DNA of 64,000 nucleotides, taken from positions 29,511-93,510 of the forward strand of contig RAYB01000017.1 in assembly GCA_003669055.1 (NCBI GenBank). The letters run 5' to 3'. Positions 25,769-34,083 of the stretch are shown one piece after another. A program made the translations under genes and the position numbers. Below the pieces are notes generated by a model. It was not told the origin of the DNA. It searched no databases and saw nothing but the letters and a program-made list of their open reading frames with translations. Origin of the DNA: a bacterium 1XD21-70 (GTDB taxonomy: Bacteria; Bacillota; Clostridia; Lachnospirales; Lachnospiraceae). The stretch's first letter is position 1. Every line of letters begins with the position of its first letter.

Positions 25769-27219
25769 ATCCTCAGCCCCTTGGGGTAATGGTTTTTCAC
25801 CACATCCCCTGCCTGCTTCCCCCAGCCCAGGGGATATCCCCCTGCACAGACCAGGATCCAGCCTTTCCCCGCCTCCCGGGCGGACACCGTCCCTCCCGCC
25901 AGGTATTCCCGGATTTCCTCCCCATCCGCCTCGAGGCAGAGTGTACGGTTTGCCTGGCGTGCGGCCAGCGCAAGAGCCAGCGCATGCGACGGTTCAAAGC
26001 GGTTCTTTTGCAGCGTCCCCAGATGGAGCCCCGGCCGTACTACCCGCAGCTTATCCAGATCCGGCATTCCCTTTGGCACCTGGTATATCTGTTCCCCGAA
26101 CGCGGCAAGGCGTGGGACGCCCAAGGCCTCCCCTGCCTTTTTTGCCCTGTCCAGTTCCTCCTGGCAGATAATCTCTTTCAGGCATTCCCTTAACAGCTTT
26201 ATCCCCTCTCTATCCTTCCAGGAACGCTGCCCTTTCCTTTTCTCCTTCTGCTGCGCCCTTTCCTCCCTGCCTCCTTCTTCCCGCATTTCCAGCAGTGCAA
26301 GGAAATGCCCTTCCCCCTCTGACAGGTGGGGCCAGATCCGGTAAGTGTCCGCAACCTGCGGACAGTCCTCCCGGCACCATTCCACCCGGCCTGCGGACAG
26401 CCCGGGCAGCCGCCTCCCTTTTTGCCCCACTACCGAAAACATGGGGTGGGTTTCCAAAAACCTTGCAATCTGGCTTTCATTTTCTTCCGGTGAAAACGTG
26501 CAGGTCGAATATACCAGCTGCCCTCCCGGCCTTAACATCCTGGCAGCATTTTCTAAAATCTCCTGCTGCCTGGCAGCACAAAGCGCTACGTTTTCCAGGC
26601 TCCATTCTTTCCCGGCCTCCGCATCCTTGCGGAACATCCCCTCACCCGAACAAGGGGCATCCACCACGATCTTATCAAAAAATCCCCCAAAAACATCCGC
26701 CAGGCGGCCGGGATCCTCATTCATCACCACAGCGTTACAGACCCCCATCCGTTCCATATTCCGGGAAAGGATTTTTGCCCGGGCAGGATGGATCTCATTG
26801 CTGACTAAAAGACCCTCCCCCGCCAGCCTCGATGCGATATGGCTGCTCTTCCCGCCCGGTGCCGCGCACAGGTCCAGCACATAATCCCCCGGCTGCGGAT
26901 CCAGCAGGGAAACCACCGCCATCGCACTGGGCTCCTGGATATAGTAGACCCCGGCTTCATGAAACGGGTGGAGCCCCGGCCTGGTCTGCGGGTCATAGTA
27001 AAACCCTTCCTCACACCAAGGCACCGGGCGCAGCCCGAATTTGTCCCGGTTCTGTCTGTACCAGGTATCCGTCTCCCCTTTTAAGGCATTGAGGCGAAGG
27101 CCGTATACACGTTTTGCCCCATAGCTTTGCATAAAGGCCTGGTATTCCTCCGCCAGCAAAGCTTCCATTCTCCCGGCAAACTCTTTTGGGAGCCATACCG
27201 GCAGTTCTTCTGTCTTCAT
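25732..27219 (-). CDS. rRNA cytosine-C5 methyltransferase, RsmF/RsmB-NOP family
   Basis: 495 residues. SAM-dependent m5C methyltransferase of the NOP2/Sun family. N-terminal substrate region, then SAM-binding motif I YVLDLCAAPGGKSSHIA (about 112-128), motif IV VVDAPCSGEGMFRKD with the TC/PC catalytic Cys region, and motif VI LVYSTCTFSPEENE carrying the second Cys. The C-terminal part (about 330-490) resembles the RsmF PUA-like extension. Target base is not determinable; RsmF modifies 16S rRNA in E. coli. Start ATG at 27219. Its 3' end overlaps the DUF1576 gene on the opposite strand by 37 bp. Confidence 0.9.
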   Translation of the reverse strand: MKTEELPVWLPKEFAGRMEALLAEEYQAFMQSYGAKRVYGLRLNALKGETDTWYRQNRDKFGLRPVPWCEEGFYYDPQTRPGLHPFHEAGVYYIQEPSAMAVVSLLDPQPGDYVLDLCAAPGGKSSHIASRLAGEGLLVSNEIHPARAKILSRNMERMGVCNAVVMNEDPGRLADVFGGFFDKIVVDAPCSGEGMFRKDAEAGKEWSLENVALCAARQQEILENAARMLRPGGQLVYSTCTFSPEENESQIARFLETHPMFSVVGQKGRRLPGLSAGRVEWCREDCPQVADTYRIWPHLSEGEGHFLALLEMREEGGREERAQQKEKRKGQRSWKDREGIKLLRECLKEIICQEELDRAKKAGEALGVPRLAAFGEQIYQVPKGMPDLDKLRVVRPGLHLGTLQKNRFEPSHALALALAARQANRTLCLEADGEEIREYLAGGTVSAREAGKGWILVCAGGYPLGWGKQAGDVVKNHYPKGLRIQPGSSKPSKLP

Positions 27220-27349
27220 CGCATCGTCCCCTCCTGCTTTCTATTTCCCGTACAGCCCTTTGCTGCACGGAGGCCCTTCCTTATAAAATATACTCTCCCA
27301 CAAAGCGGAAAAGCCATGCATCCTGGCGGATCCACGGCTCATCTCTTCA

Positions 27350-27769
27350 TTAGAATAACTCAATCTTATTGTCGCCCTGGGAATCGTCACCGTTCACTAC
27401 ATAGTAAGCGGCTCTCTCCTCCGGCTTGATATATACCTCAACAGTCTTGATCTCCACACCTTTGTGCTTTGACTTGTATGCTTTAACGGCAGCCGCAACG
27501 ACATCCTTCGTCACAACCTCATCTGAACCATACTGGATCACCACGGACTGCGTCGGCTCTGCAGGCTTAGCTGCCGGCTTCTTTTCCACGGCCTTTTTCT
27601 CAACCGTTTTCTTTTCGGCTGTTTTTTTCTCGACAGCCGCCTTTTCCTCAGTCTTTTTGGCAGTTCCTTCTGCCGGGGCCTTGGCCGCCGGCTTCCGCCC
27701 CCTAAGCTTTTTTTCTGCCGATATATCAGCAGTATCTGTCGCAGCAGCTCCCTTTTTTATTTCTGTCAT
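27350..27769 (-). CDS. DUF6465 family protein with Lys/Ala-rich N-terminal tail
   Basis: 139 residues in two parts. Residues about 20-75 are a disordered, very basic tail of repeated VEKK/AEKK units between Ala and Pro, resembling histone H1 tails. Residues about 76-139 (SVVIQYGSDEVVTKDVVAAA, YKSKHKGVEIKTVEVYIKPE, AAYYVVNGD) form the compact DUF6465 domain, which I know from Lachnospiraceae. The tail suggests nucleic-acid or polyanion binding, but this is inference. GGAGG precedes the ATG at 27769, and a strong promoter lies about 80 bp upstream. Confidence 0.78.
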   Translation of the reverse strand: MTEIKKGAAATDTADISAEKKLRGRKPAAKAPAEGTAKKTEEKAAVEKKTAEKKTVEKKAVEKKPAAKPAEPTQSVVIQYGSDEVVTKDVVAAAVKAYKSKHKGVEIKTVEVYIKPEERAAYYVVNGDDSQGDNKIELF

Positions 27770-27846
27770 TTCTTCCTCCTCATCCCTTTTGGGACCTCTA
27801 TCTTTATCATTTCTATAATTATGTCATTCCCCTGTTGCTTTATGGC

Positions 27847-27875
27847 ATTATAAAACTATTTCCTTCTTTTGTCAA
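27847..27875 (-). promoter_or_regulatory. Promoter of the DUF6465 gene
   Basis: Minus strand TTGACA (27870-27875), 17-bp spacer, TATAAT (27847-27852). It starts only 8 bp past the azlD stop codon. Confidence 0.8.
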
Positions 27876-27882
27876 TGAATTT

Positions 27883-28188
27883 TCAAATCACCAATTCTGC
27901 TAAGAACACTGCGATACAGGCGCCAATGGAAACCCGGAACAAATTCCCGTCCACCCAGGCAATGGCTGATGCTGCCAAAAATCCGGCAAGGCCTGACCAG
28001 AAAGACGCTGTCGCAGACAAGATCGCCGGGAATGTCATCACGGACAGACTCACATAAGGGACATAAAAAAGAAACGAGCGGACCAGGGGGCTGCGGATTT
28101 CTTTCTGCAGCAAGGCCAGCGGCAAGGCACGCACCAGGTAAATCGTCACTGCCATCACCAAAAGCGCCATGTTGGCATCAGGCTTCAT
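27883..28188 (-). CDS. azlD: AzlD-type branched-chain amino acid exporter small subunit
   Basis: 101 residues with three to four hydrophobic helices (NMALLVMAVTIYLVRALPLA, SFLFYVPYVSLSVMTFPAIL, SFWSGLAGFLAASAIAW, FRVSIGACIAVFLAELVI). AzlD pairs with AzlC to export branched-chain amino acids or analogues. The ATG at 28188 overlaps the 3' end of azlC by 11 bp, supporting coupling. The DUF6465 promoter begins directly after its stop. Confidence 0.85.
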   Translation of the reverse strand: MKPDANMALLVMAVTIYLVRALPLALLQKEIRSPLVRSFLFYVPYVSLSVMTFPAILSATASFWSGLAGFLAASAIAWVDGNLFRVSIGACIAVFLAELVI

Positions 28189-28939
28189 CTTCTGTCTCCT
28201 CCTTTCCCTCCTGTACCGGGAACAGCACGGCGGCCGCACCAGATATCAGGATTGTCAATATAATTACCTGGAAGCCGGAGGATATCTGCTTCAGCCCCGG
28301 CATCCCGGCAAAAAGGGCGCTCACGGCCATGGAACCCACCACTACCCCGGCAATAATCCGGCTTTTCTTTGCAGGCGGTATCACAATCGCCAAAAACATC
28401 CCATAGAGCGCCACCCCCATGGCACTCATGGCACGGGCGGGCAAGACCATGCCCAGCAATGCCCCCAGTACCGTACCCATCACCCACCCCGGCGCCGCTG
28501 TCGCTGCCGCGCCGTACATGTAGCAGGGATGCAGCCTCCCCGGCACGCCCATGGACACTGCAAATATCTCATCTGTGACCCCATAAGCCATCAGCAGACG
28601 GTGAAAAAAGGGCTTATCCCTCATAACCTTCTGGGAGAGGGCTCCCGACATCAAAAGATACCGGAGGTTTACCACGATCTCCGTCACCACCATCTCCAAA
28701 TACCCGGCCCCTGATGCCAATGCCCCAAAACCGGCAAACTGCCCGGCGCTGGCTAACATCGTAGCCGACATGAATCCCGCCTGGACGGAACTTAAGCCTG
28801 CCTTCCTCGCCGCAATCCCCAGGGTAAACGCCACCGCAAAATACCCCATCCCAATGGGAAGCCCCGCCTTCATTCCGCGCAGAAACCAAGTTCTTCCCGG
28901 CAGGGCTGATTGCTGCGGCTCTTCTTTCCATTCTTCCAT
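28178..28939 (-). CDS. azlC: AzlC family branched-chain amino acid exporter large subunit
   Basis: 253 residues from the ATG at 28939, preceded by GGGAGGAAAGC. Family hallmarks: MKAGLPIGMGYFAVAFTLGI (helix 1), AGFMSATMLASAGQFAGFGA, LRYLLMSGALSQKV and YGVTDEIFAVSM. The large subunit forms the membrane channel with AzlD. Transcribed from its own promoter, divergent from a LysR-type gene, which is the usual arrangement for LysR control of exporters. The family is best known for leucine-analogue resistance in Bacillus subtilis; the substrate here is not known. A second, distant copy of the pair lies at 41824-42932. Confidence 0.88.
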   Translation of the reverse strand: MEEWKEEPQQSALPGRTWFLRGMKAGLPIGMGYFAVAFTLGIAARKAGLSSVQAGFMSATMLASAGQFAGFGALASGAGYLEMVVTEIVVNLRYLLMSGALSQKVMRDKPFFHRLLMAYGVTDEIFAVSMGVPGRLHPCYMYGAAATAAPGWVMGTVLGALLGMVLPARAMSAMGVALYGMFLAIVIPPAKKSRIIAGVVVGSMAVSALFAGMPGLKQISSGFQVIILTILISGAAAVLFPVQEGKEETEDEA

Positions 28940-28984
28940 GCTTTCCTCCCTCTTCGCACACATTCTGCACACCCAAACAGTAAC

Positions 28985-29013
28985 ATCATACTCGCAACTT
29001 TTCGTTAAGTCAA
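28985..29013 (-). promoter_or_regulatory. azlC promoter (minus strand)
   Basis: TTGACT (29008-29013), 17-bp spacer, TATGAT (28985-28990). The flanks carry two direct copies of a CGCAA...CTTTT motif (from about 28993 and 29015) that could be regulator half-sites. Confidence 0.7.
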
Positions 29014-29024
29014 CCGCAAAACTT

Positions 29025-29053
29025 TTGACGCCGTCCGGATTTTATATTATAAT
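29025..29053 (+). promoter_or_regulatory. LysR gene promoter (plus strand)
   Basis: TTGACG (29025-29030), 17-bp spacer, TATAAT (29048-29053). It is divergent from the azlC promoter with 11 bp between the -35 boxes. Confidence 0.75.
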
Positions 29054-29086
29054 GGGGCGTGTGTCCCCTTGTCCGCTGAGGGTATC
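29054..29086 (+). repeat. Solo end of the palindromic element found at 55229-55507
   Basis: GGGGCGTGTGTCCC, TTGTCC and CTGAGGGTA occur in the same order as at 55475-55507, with three differences in 33 bp (two in 29 against the other end of that element). It begins at the base after the LysR gene's -10 box, so it forms the start of the LysR mRNA leader. Confidence 0.7.
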
Positions 29087-29139
29087 TGGGAATACGCAAA
29101 GAATAACCGCAGGAGCATAGAAAGCACAGGATCCCTACT

Positions 29140-30066
29140 ATGACACAAAAAGAACTGATCTACGTCAAAACCGTGGCAGACGAAAAGAGCATTTCCCGGG
29201 CCGCACGGAAACTTTTCATGGCGCAGCCCTCTTTAAGCCAATCCATCCAGCGGATAGAGGAGGGGCTTGGCACTGCGCTTTTTAACCGCACCAGCAACGG
29301 GCTGACCCTCACCTTTGCCGGGGAACGTTATTACCATATGGCCACGCAGGTCCTTAAAATGTATGAAGATTTTGAATTGGAGATCAGCGACATCAACAAC
29401 TTAAAGACCGGCCGCATCCATTTCGGCATCACCCATCATTTAGGAACCTTAGCGCTCGCCCGGACCATTCCGGAATACCGGCAGCTTTGCCCTTTTATCG
29501 AACTCTATGTCCACGAGGAAAATACCACGGTTTTAGAGCAGATGCTTCTGCGCGGCGAACTGGATTTTGCCATCCTGCATGCCCCCAAAGAAGCCTCACA
29601 GCCGCAGATCCGCTATGATACCATGAAAAAGGATCCCTTCGTGATTGCCATCCACCCGCAGCACAGCCTCCTCCAAAAGGCAGCAGCAAAGCCAGGCTAT
29701 CCCTACCCGGTCCTGGATATCAGCCTACTGAAACAGGAGCCTTTCCTGATGCTCCATAAGCAGCAGCGCATCCGGCAGATCACGGACAGCGTCCTCTCAA
29801 AAGCCGGGATCCTGCATCCCAGGGTTGCCCTCACATTGCGGAATTATGAGACTGCCCTGCTCCTGGCTGCCAGGGGGCTGGGCGTAACCATGATCCCGCT
29901 TCAATATTTCCAGATGGCCTCCTACGAATTCTGCCCTGCCCTGCTCTGTATCGATGAAAAATATGATGCCAGCTGGGATATGTGCATCGCCAGCCTGCAC
30001 AACAGCTTCCTTTCCAAAGCGGACCGGCTTTTTATCCGCCTGGTAAAAGAACAGTTTGGCACATAG
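29140..30066 (+). CDS. LysR-family transcriptional regulator
   Basis: 308 residues, standard LysR length. The N-terminal winged helix-turn-helix spans residues 1-60 (ELIYVKTVADEKSISRAARK, then AQPSLSQSIQRIEEGLGTAL). The C-terminal periplasmic-binding-like effector domain starts near residue 88 (GRIHFGITHHLGTLALARTI). It is divergent from azlCD and probably controls that exporter in response to a small molecule. The downstream alcohol dehydrogenase and MATE genes on the same strand could also be in its regulon. The mRNA leader contains a solo palindromic-repeat end. Confidence 0.93.
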   Translation: MTQKELIYVKTVADEKSISRAARKLFMAQPSLSQSIQRIEEGLGTALFNRTSNGLTLTFAGERYYHMATQVLKMYEDFELEISDINNLKTGRIHFGITHHLGTLALARTIPEYRQLCPFIELYVHEENTTVLEQMLLRGELDFAILHAPKEASQPQIRYDTMKKDPFVIAIHPQHSLLQKAAAKPGYPYPVLDISLLKQEPFLMLHKQQRIRQITDSVLSKAGILHPRVALTLRNYETALLLAARGLGVTMIPLQYFQMASYEFCPALLCIDEKYDASWDMCIASLHNSFLSKADRLFIRLVKEQFGT

Positions 30067-30135
30067 CCGCCCCCCTTCCTTGGGCGAAGGGATACATCCT
30101 TGCCCACGGAGAATACTAATGGAGGAATGAATACC

Positions 30136-31158
30136 ATGAAAGCAGTACAGATCAAAAGCCCGCACGAACTGAGGGTCATAGAGATGGAAAAGCCTTCCGC
30201 TGATCCCCGCAACAATGTCCTGGTCCGTATGGTGGCTGCAGGGATCTGCGGCTCTGACGGGACGATTTACCACGGAACCAATGCCATCGTCACCTATCCC
30301 CGGATCATAGGCCATGAGATGGTAGGCGTTGTAGAAGAAACCTTTGAAAATGTAAAAAACCTAAAACCTGGCGACCGGGTTATCATCAGCCAGGTGGTCA
30401 GCTGCGGCCGCTGCTACCCCTGCAGAAACGGACGTGGCAATGTCTGCGATAACCTTAAAGTAAGGGGAATCCATATCGACGGCGGGTTCCGGGAATACAT
30501 TGCTGTCCCGGAATCGGACTGTTGCCTGCTGCCTGATTCCCTCTCGGACCGTGATGCCGTCATGATCGAACCCGCCACTATCGCCATCCAGGCCTGTGCC
30601 AGGGCACAGCTTGCCCAGGATGACATGCTCCTCATTTTAGGCTATGGCGCGCTGGGAAGTTCTGTTTTAAGGATCGCCAGGCTGCTTTGCCGCCATATCA
30701 TTGTCGCCTGCCGGACAGACAGCAAGCTGGAAGATGCCCGGCAGAACGGAGCCCTCCATACCGTCAATGTCCTCAAGGAAGACCTGGCCAAAAAAACCAT
30801 GGAATACACGGGCGGCCACGGCGCCACCGTATCCATCGACGCCGCCAATACGGGAGATTCGTTATCTTCGCTTTTAAAGGCCACCGGGAACGCCGGGCGG
30901 GTGGTAGTCATGGGGCTTACTGCCGCCGCCGCGCAGATCAACCCCTTCCTGATTACCGCAAAAGAACTTGATGTGAGAGGTTCGCGCTTACAAAACCGTA
31001 TGTTTGGCACCGCAATTGAAATGGTCCGCAGCGGGAAGCTGGACTTAGCAGGCAGTGTCTCCCACACCTTCCCCTTAACAGAAGCCCAAAAAGCCTTTGA
31101 CCTGATCGACAGCCATGATCCGTCCGTACGCAAAGTTGTGCTGACTTTTGAATTTTAA
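30136..31158 (+). CDS. Zinc-dependent alcohol/polyol dehydrogenase (MDR family)
   Basis: 340 residues. Medium-chain dehydrogenase/reductase. The GroES-like N-terminal domain has catalytic zinc ligands in AAGICGSDGTIYHG and GHEMVGVVEE, plus the four structural-zinc Cys of CGRCYPCRNGRGNVC. The Rossmann half carries LILGYGALGSSVLRIARLL (about 160-180). It resembles sorbitol, galactitol-phosphate and threonine dehydrogenases; the substrate is not identifiable. Start ATG at 30136, 10 nt after GGAGG; an ATG at 30127 is too close to the RBS. It lies 69 bp after the LysR gene and 27 bp before the MATE gene. Confidence 0.9.
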   Translation: MKAVQIKSPHELRVIEMEKPSADPRNNVLVRMVAAGICGSDGTIYHGTNAIVTYPRIIGHEMVGVVEETFENVKNLKPGDRVIISQVVSCGRCYPCRNGRGNVCDNLKVRGIHIDGGFREYIAVPESDCCLLPDSLSDRDAVMIEPATIAIQACARAQLAQDDMLLILGYGALGSSVLRIARLLCRHIIVACRTDSKLEDARQNGALHTVNVLKEDLAKKTMEYTGGHGATVSIDAANTGDSLSSLLKATGNAGRVVVMGLTAAAAQINPFLITAKELDVRGSRLQNRMFGTAIEMVRSGKLDLAGSVSHTFPLTEAQKAFDLIDSHDPSVRKVVLTFEF

Positions 31159-31185
31159 CACAATTTAGAAAAGGAATTTATCAGT

Positions 31186-32535
31186 ATGAACAAAAAGCAG
31201 AAACTGGTGGAAGGCTCCCCCGGGCGTTCCTTGTTTTTCTTCGCCCTGCCCATGATCCTGGGCAATCTGTTCCAGCAATTTTATAATATGGCGGACTCCG
31301 TGATCGTCGGGCGTTATGTCGGCGAAGATGCCTTGGCGGCAGTCGGGGCTTCCTATTCCTTTACCAATGTTTTTATCATGGTTGCCATCGGCGGCGGCAT
31401 CGGGGCGTCCGTGCTGACCAGCCAGTACTTAGGCGCTGAAAAATACCAGGAGATGAAGACCTCCGTCTACACCTTCCTGGCCGCTTTTCTAGGGCTTAGT
31501 GCCCTGCTGGCGCTTTTTGGCCTGTCTTTCAATCCCTATATCCTATCTGCCCTGGGCACGCCCGAAAACATCTATGGCGATGCCGTGTTATATCTGCAGA
31601 TTTATTTTGTGGGCCTTCCCTTTATGTTTATGTATAACGTTTTGGCCGCCAATTTCAATGCACTTGGCAAGTCCGGGATCCCCCTGGCCCTTCTGGTCTT
31701 CTCTTCCCTGCTGAACATCCTTTTGGATCTTTTCATGGTAATCCGGTTCGGCATGGGGGTGGACGGCGTGGCTATTGCCACGGTTATTGCCCAAGGGATA
31801 TCCGCTGTAGTCTCATTCCTGATTTTGATGCTCCTGCTTAGAACCTACCCCACCCGGGACAAGCCGCGCCTGTTCCATGTTTCCACGTTTTTAAACGGTA
31901 CCAAGATCGCCGTCCCGTCAATTGTCCAGCAGTCCATTGTCAGCATCGGGATGCTGCTGACCCAGTCCTCCGTCAACCGGTTCGGGTCTTCTGCGCTGGC
32001 CGGTTACACTGCCGGGATGCGCCTGGAATCTATCGCTATCGTCCCTATGATCGGCACCGGCAACGCTGTGTCCACCTTCACCGCGCAGAACCTAGGCGCC
32101 GGGAAACCGGAACGGGTACAGCAAGGCTACCGGATCTCATACGGCATCATAGCGGCCTTTGCCCTCCTGCTTGGTGTGCTCTGCGAGTTCTTTTACCACC
32201 CGATCCTGTCTGCCTTTATGGACACAACGGCCTCTGCCGTTGCCTATGAAACGGGTGCCGCCTACCTGCGTTTTATCGGCTGGTTCTTCTGCCTGATTGG
32301 TTTTAAAGCCACCACTGACGGGGTCTTGAGGGGATCCGGGGATGTGGCCGTCTACATGGCCGCCAATCTGGTGAACCTAAGCGTGCGTGTGGCTGTGGCC
32401 AGGGTCTGCTCCCCGATCTGGGGCATTCAGATGATCTGGTATGCCGTCCCCTTAGGCTGGGGCGTCAATTACCTGATCTCCTTTTGCCGCTACCGGACCG
32501 GGCATTGGCGAAAAAAAGCGCTGGCCACAAAGTGA
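31186..32535 (+). CDS. MATE-family multidrug/toxin exporter
   Basis: 449 residues, about twelve transmembrane helices, MATE/NorM-DinF superfamily. Landmarks: LFFFALPMILGNLFQQFYNM (helix 1), ADSVIVGRYVGEDALAAVG, GIGASVLTSQYLGAEK and FTAQNLGAGKPERVQQGYRI. These proteins expel cationic drugs or metabolites using Na+ or H+. RBS AAAGGAA precedes the ATG. The 3' end contains, on the other strand, the terminator of the convergent asd gene. A second MATE gene lies at 42999-44318. Confidence 0.92.
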   Translation: MNKKQKLVEGSPGRSLFFFALPMILGNLFQQFYNMADSVIVGRYVGEDALAAVGASYSFTNVFIMVAIGGGIGASVLTSQYLGAEKYQEMKTSVYTFLAAFLGLSALLALFGLSFNPYILSALGTPENIYGDAVLYLQIYFVGLPFMFMYNVLAANFNALGKSGIPLALLVFSSLLNILLDLFMVIRFGMGVDGVAIATVIAQGISAVVSFLILMLLLRTYPTRDKPRLFHVSTFLNGTKIAVPSIVQQSIVSIGMLLTQSSVNRFGSSALAGYTAGMRLESIAIVPMIGTGNAVSTFTAQNLGAGKPERVQQGYRISYGIIAAFALLLGVLCEFFYHPILSAFMDTTASAVAYETGAAYLRFIGWFFCLIGFKATTDGVLRGSGDVAVYMAANLVNLSVRVAVARVCSPIWGIQMIWYAVPLGWGVNYLISFCRYRTGHWRKKALATK

Positions 32536-32540
32536 CCAGC
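32511..32540 (-). terminator. asd terminator lying inside the convergent MATE gene 3' end
   Basis: Minus strand CTGGTCAC / GTGGCCAG (one G-T pair, 3-nt loop), then CGC and seven T. It lies 8 bp past the asd stop and overlaps the last 25 bases of the MATE coding sequence. Confidence 0.8.
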
Positions 32541-32547
32541 AAAGTTT

Positions 32548-33636
32548 TCACTCTTTTGCCTGGATATACCCCTGTGCCGTCAGAAGTTCGGCACAGAGCA
32601 CGGCTCCGCCCGCGGCTCCCCGCAGTGTATTGTGGGACAGGCCCACAAATTTATAGTCATATACCGTATCCTCCCGCAGGCGCCCCACAGAGATCCCCAT
32701 CCCGTTCTCAAAATCCACATCCTGGGTGACCTGCGGCCGGTTCTCTTCCTCCAGATACTGGATGAACTGCTTCGGCGCGCTAGGGAGCGACAGCTTTTGG
32801 GGAAGCCCGCTGAAATTCACCATTTTCCCAATCAGTTCTTCCTTCGTCGGATGCTTGCGGAATTTCACAAATACAGCCGCCGTATGCCCATTGAGGACGG
32901 GCACGCGGATGCACTGGCAGGTGATCGTGGGCTCTGCCGCCTTGACAATCACCCCATCCTCGATCTTCCCCCACAGGCGCAGCGGCTCCTGCTCGCTCTT
33001 CTCTTCCTCCCCGCCGATATAAGGAATAATGTTTCCTGCCATCTCCGGCCAGTCCTGGAAGGTCTTCCCTGCCCCGGAGATGGCCTGGTAAGTGGTTGCC
33101 ACCACCTCATACGGCTCGAACTCCTTCCATGCCGTCAGCACCGGCGCATAACTCTGGATCGAGCAATTCGGCTTCACGGCGATAAACCCTCTCTTTGTGC
33201 CCAGCCGCTTTTTCTGGAATTCAATCACCTGGAAATGCTCCGGGTTGATCTCCGGCACCACCATCGGCACATCCGGCGTCCAACGGTGGGCGCTGTTGTT
33301 GGAAACCACCGGCACTTCCGCCTTCGCATAGGCCTCCTCAATCGCCCGGATCTCCTCCTTGCTCATATCCACGGCACTGAACACCATATCTACCCCGGCA
33401 GACACCTTCTCCACCTCATTGACATTCATCACCACCAGCCCTTTTACCGTCTCCGGCATCGGGCTGTCCATCTTCCAGCGGCTGCCCACGGCCTCCTCAT
33501 AAGTCTTCCCTGCAGAACGCGGGCTTGCAGCCACCGCCGCCACCTCGTACCAAGGGTGCTTCTCCAGCAGCGTGATAAATCTCTGCCCTACCATCCCGGT
33601 AGCGCCCAGCACTCCTACCTTAAGTTTCTTATCCAT
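32548..33636 (-). CDS. asd: Aspartate-semialdehyde dehydrogenase (archaeal/fungal-type)
   Basis: 362 residues. It reduces aspartyl phosphate to aspartate semialdehyde, the entry to lysine, threonine, methionine and diaminopimelate synthesis. The NADP-binding start is KVGVLGATGMVGQRFITLL (residues 6-24), the catalytic Cys sits in AVKPNCSIQSYAP near 160, and the substrate region contains ISGAGKTFQDWPEM. Length and motifs fit the second (archaeal/fungal) Asd class rather than the 330-residue Gram-negative type. RBS GAGGAGACGATAATT before the ATG. It is alone on its transcript, with its own promoter and terminator. I looked for a lysine riboswitch in the leader of about 85 nt and found no room for one. 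Confidence 0.93.
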   Translation of the reverse strand: MDKKLKVGVLGATGMVGQRFITLLEKHPWYEVAAVAASPRSAGKTYEEAVGSRWKMDSPMPETVKGLVVMNVNEVEKVSAGVDMVFSAVDMSKEEIRAIEEAYAKAEVPVVSNNSAHRWTPDVPMVVPEINPEHFQVIEFQKKRLGTKRGFIAVKPNCSIQSYAPVLTAWKEFEPYEVVATTYQAISGAGKTFQDWPEMAGNIIPYIGGEEEKSEQEPLRLWGKIEDGVIVKAAEPTITCQCIRVPVLNGHTAAVFVKFRKHPTKEELIGKMVNFSGLPQKLSLPSAPKQFIQYLEEENRPQVTQDVDFENGMGISVGRLREDTVYDYKFVGLSHNTLRGAAGGAVLCAELLTAQGYIQAKE

Positions 33637-33726
33637 AATTATCGTCTCCTCATTTCCTGGTTATTTTCACCCGGCTGGCGAAACAGCTTTAGGGAGAATA
33701 GCCTTTTTGCTCTTTAAGCTTTGACT

Positions 33727-33755
33727 ATCCTATCTCATATTAGCAAAAAAATCAA
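33727..33755 (-). promoter_or_regulatory. asd promoter
   Basis: Minus strand TTGATT (33750-33755), 17-bp spacer, TAGGAT (33727-33732). The 260-bp gap from the asd start to the next gene holds little else: this promoter and the upstream region of the spore-coat pair. Confidence 0.6.
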
Positions 33756-33896
33756 TACTTATTCGCGAGAAAAATACATTTGTATTTATACCGCGGACAT
33801 TTGTTGCATTTTCGTCTACCACAACCACACTTTGGGATGTTTTCCCTCACATATCTGCCACCGATGCCACACATACTACGTATGGAGGTGATCATT

Positions 33897-34070
33897 ATGA
33901 GTCCGAAAGAACTGAACTATATTGACGATGCCCTTGGCCATGAGAAATTCCTCAAAACTCAGTGCCAGGATGCAATCAAGAACCTGCAGGACATGGAACT
34001 GAAAAGCTGTGTCCAGCAGATTTATGATAAGCACCAGCAGATCTTTGACACATTTTATCAATTGACCTAA
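33897..34070 (+). CDS. Small spore-coat-related protein upstream of the CotF gene
   Basis: 57 residues (MSPKELNYIDDALGHEKFLK, then QCQDAIKNLQDMELKSCVQQ). It is all helical with heptad-like spacing and resembles a short version of the four-helix CotF/ferritin-like coat family (DALGHEKFL and YDKHQQIFDTFYQL). I chose the ATG at 33897 because GGAGG sits 8 nt upstream; the frame stays open 39 codons further but without an RBS. It is followed by the CotF gene after 13 bp. Very likely made during sporulation, though I could not find a convincing sporulation-sigma promoter. Confidence 0.75.
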   Translation: MSPKELNYIDDALGHEKFLKTQCQDAIKNLQDMELKSCVQQIYDKHQQIFDTFYQLT

Positions 34071-34083
34071 GGAGGGGAACGCA

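Noticed and set aside
32632..33717. 361-codon plus-strand frame opposite asd
   Set aside because: His/Arg/Leu-rich antisense of a clear asd gene, no RBS and no recognisable domain.
33637..33755. Lysine or c-di-GMP riboswitch upstream of asd
   Set aside because: The leader is only about 85 nt and lacks the conserved cores; a CAGCCGGGT string alone is not evidence.
33849..33878. Sporulation sigma-G/E promoter before the coat genes (CATACTA)
   Set aside because: The -35 fit is poor and the start site would fall on the RBS at 33884.
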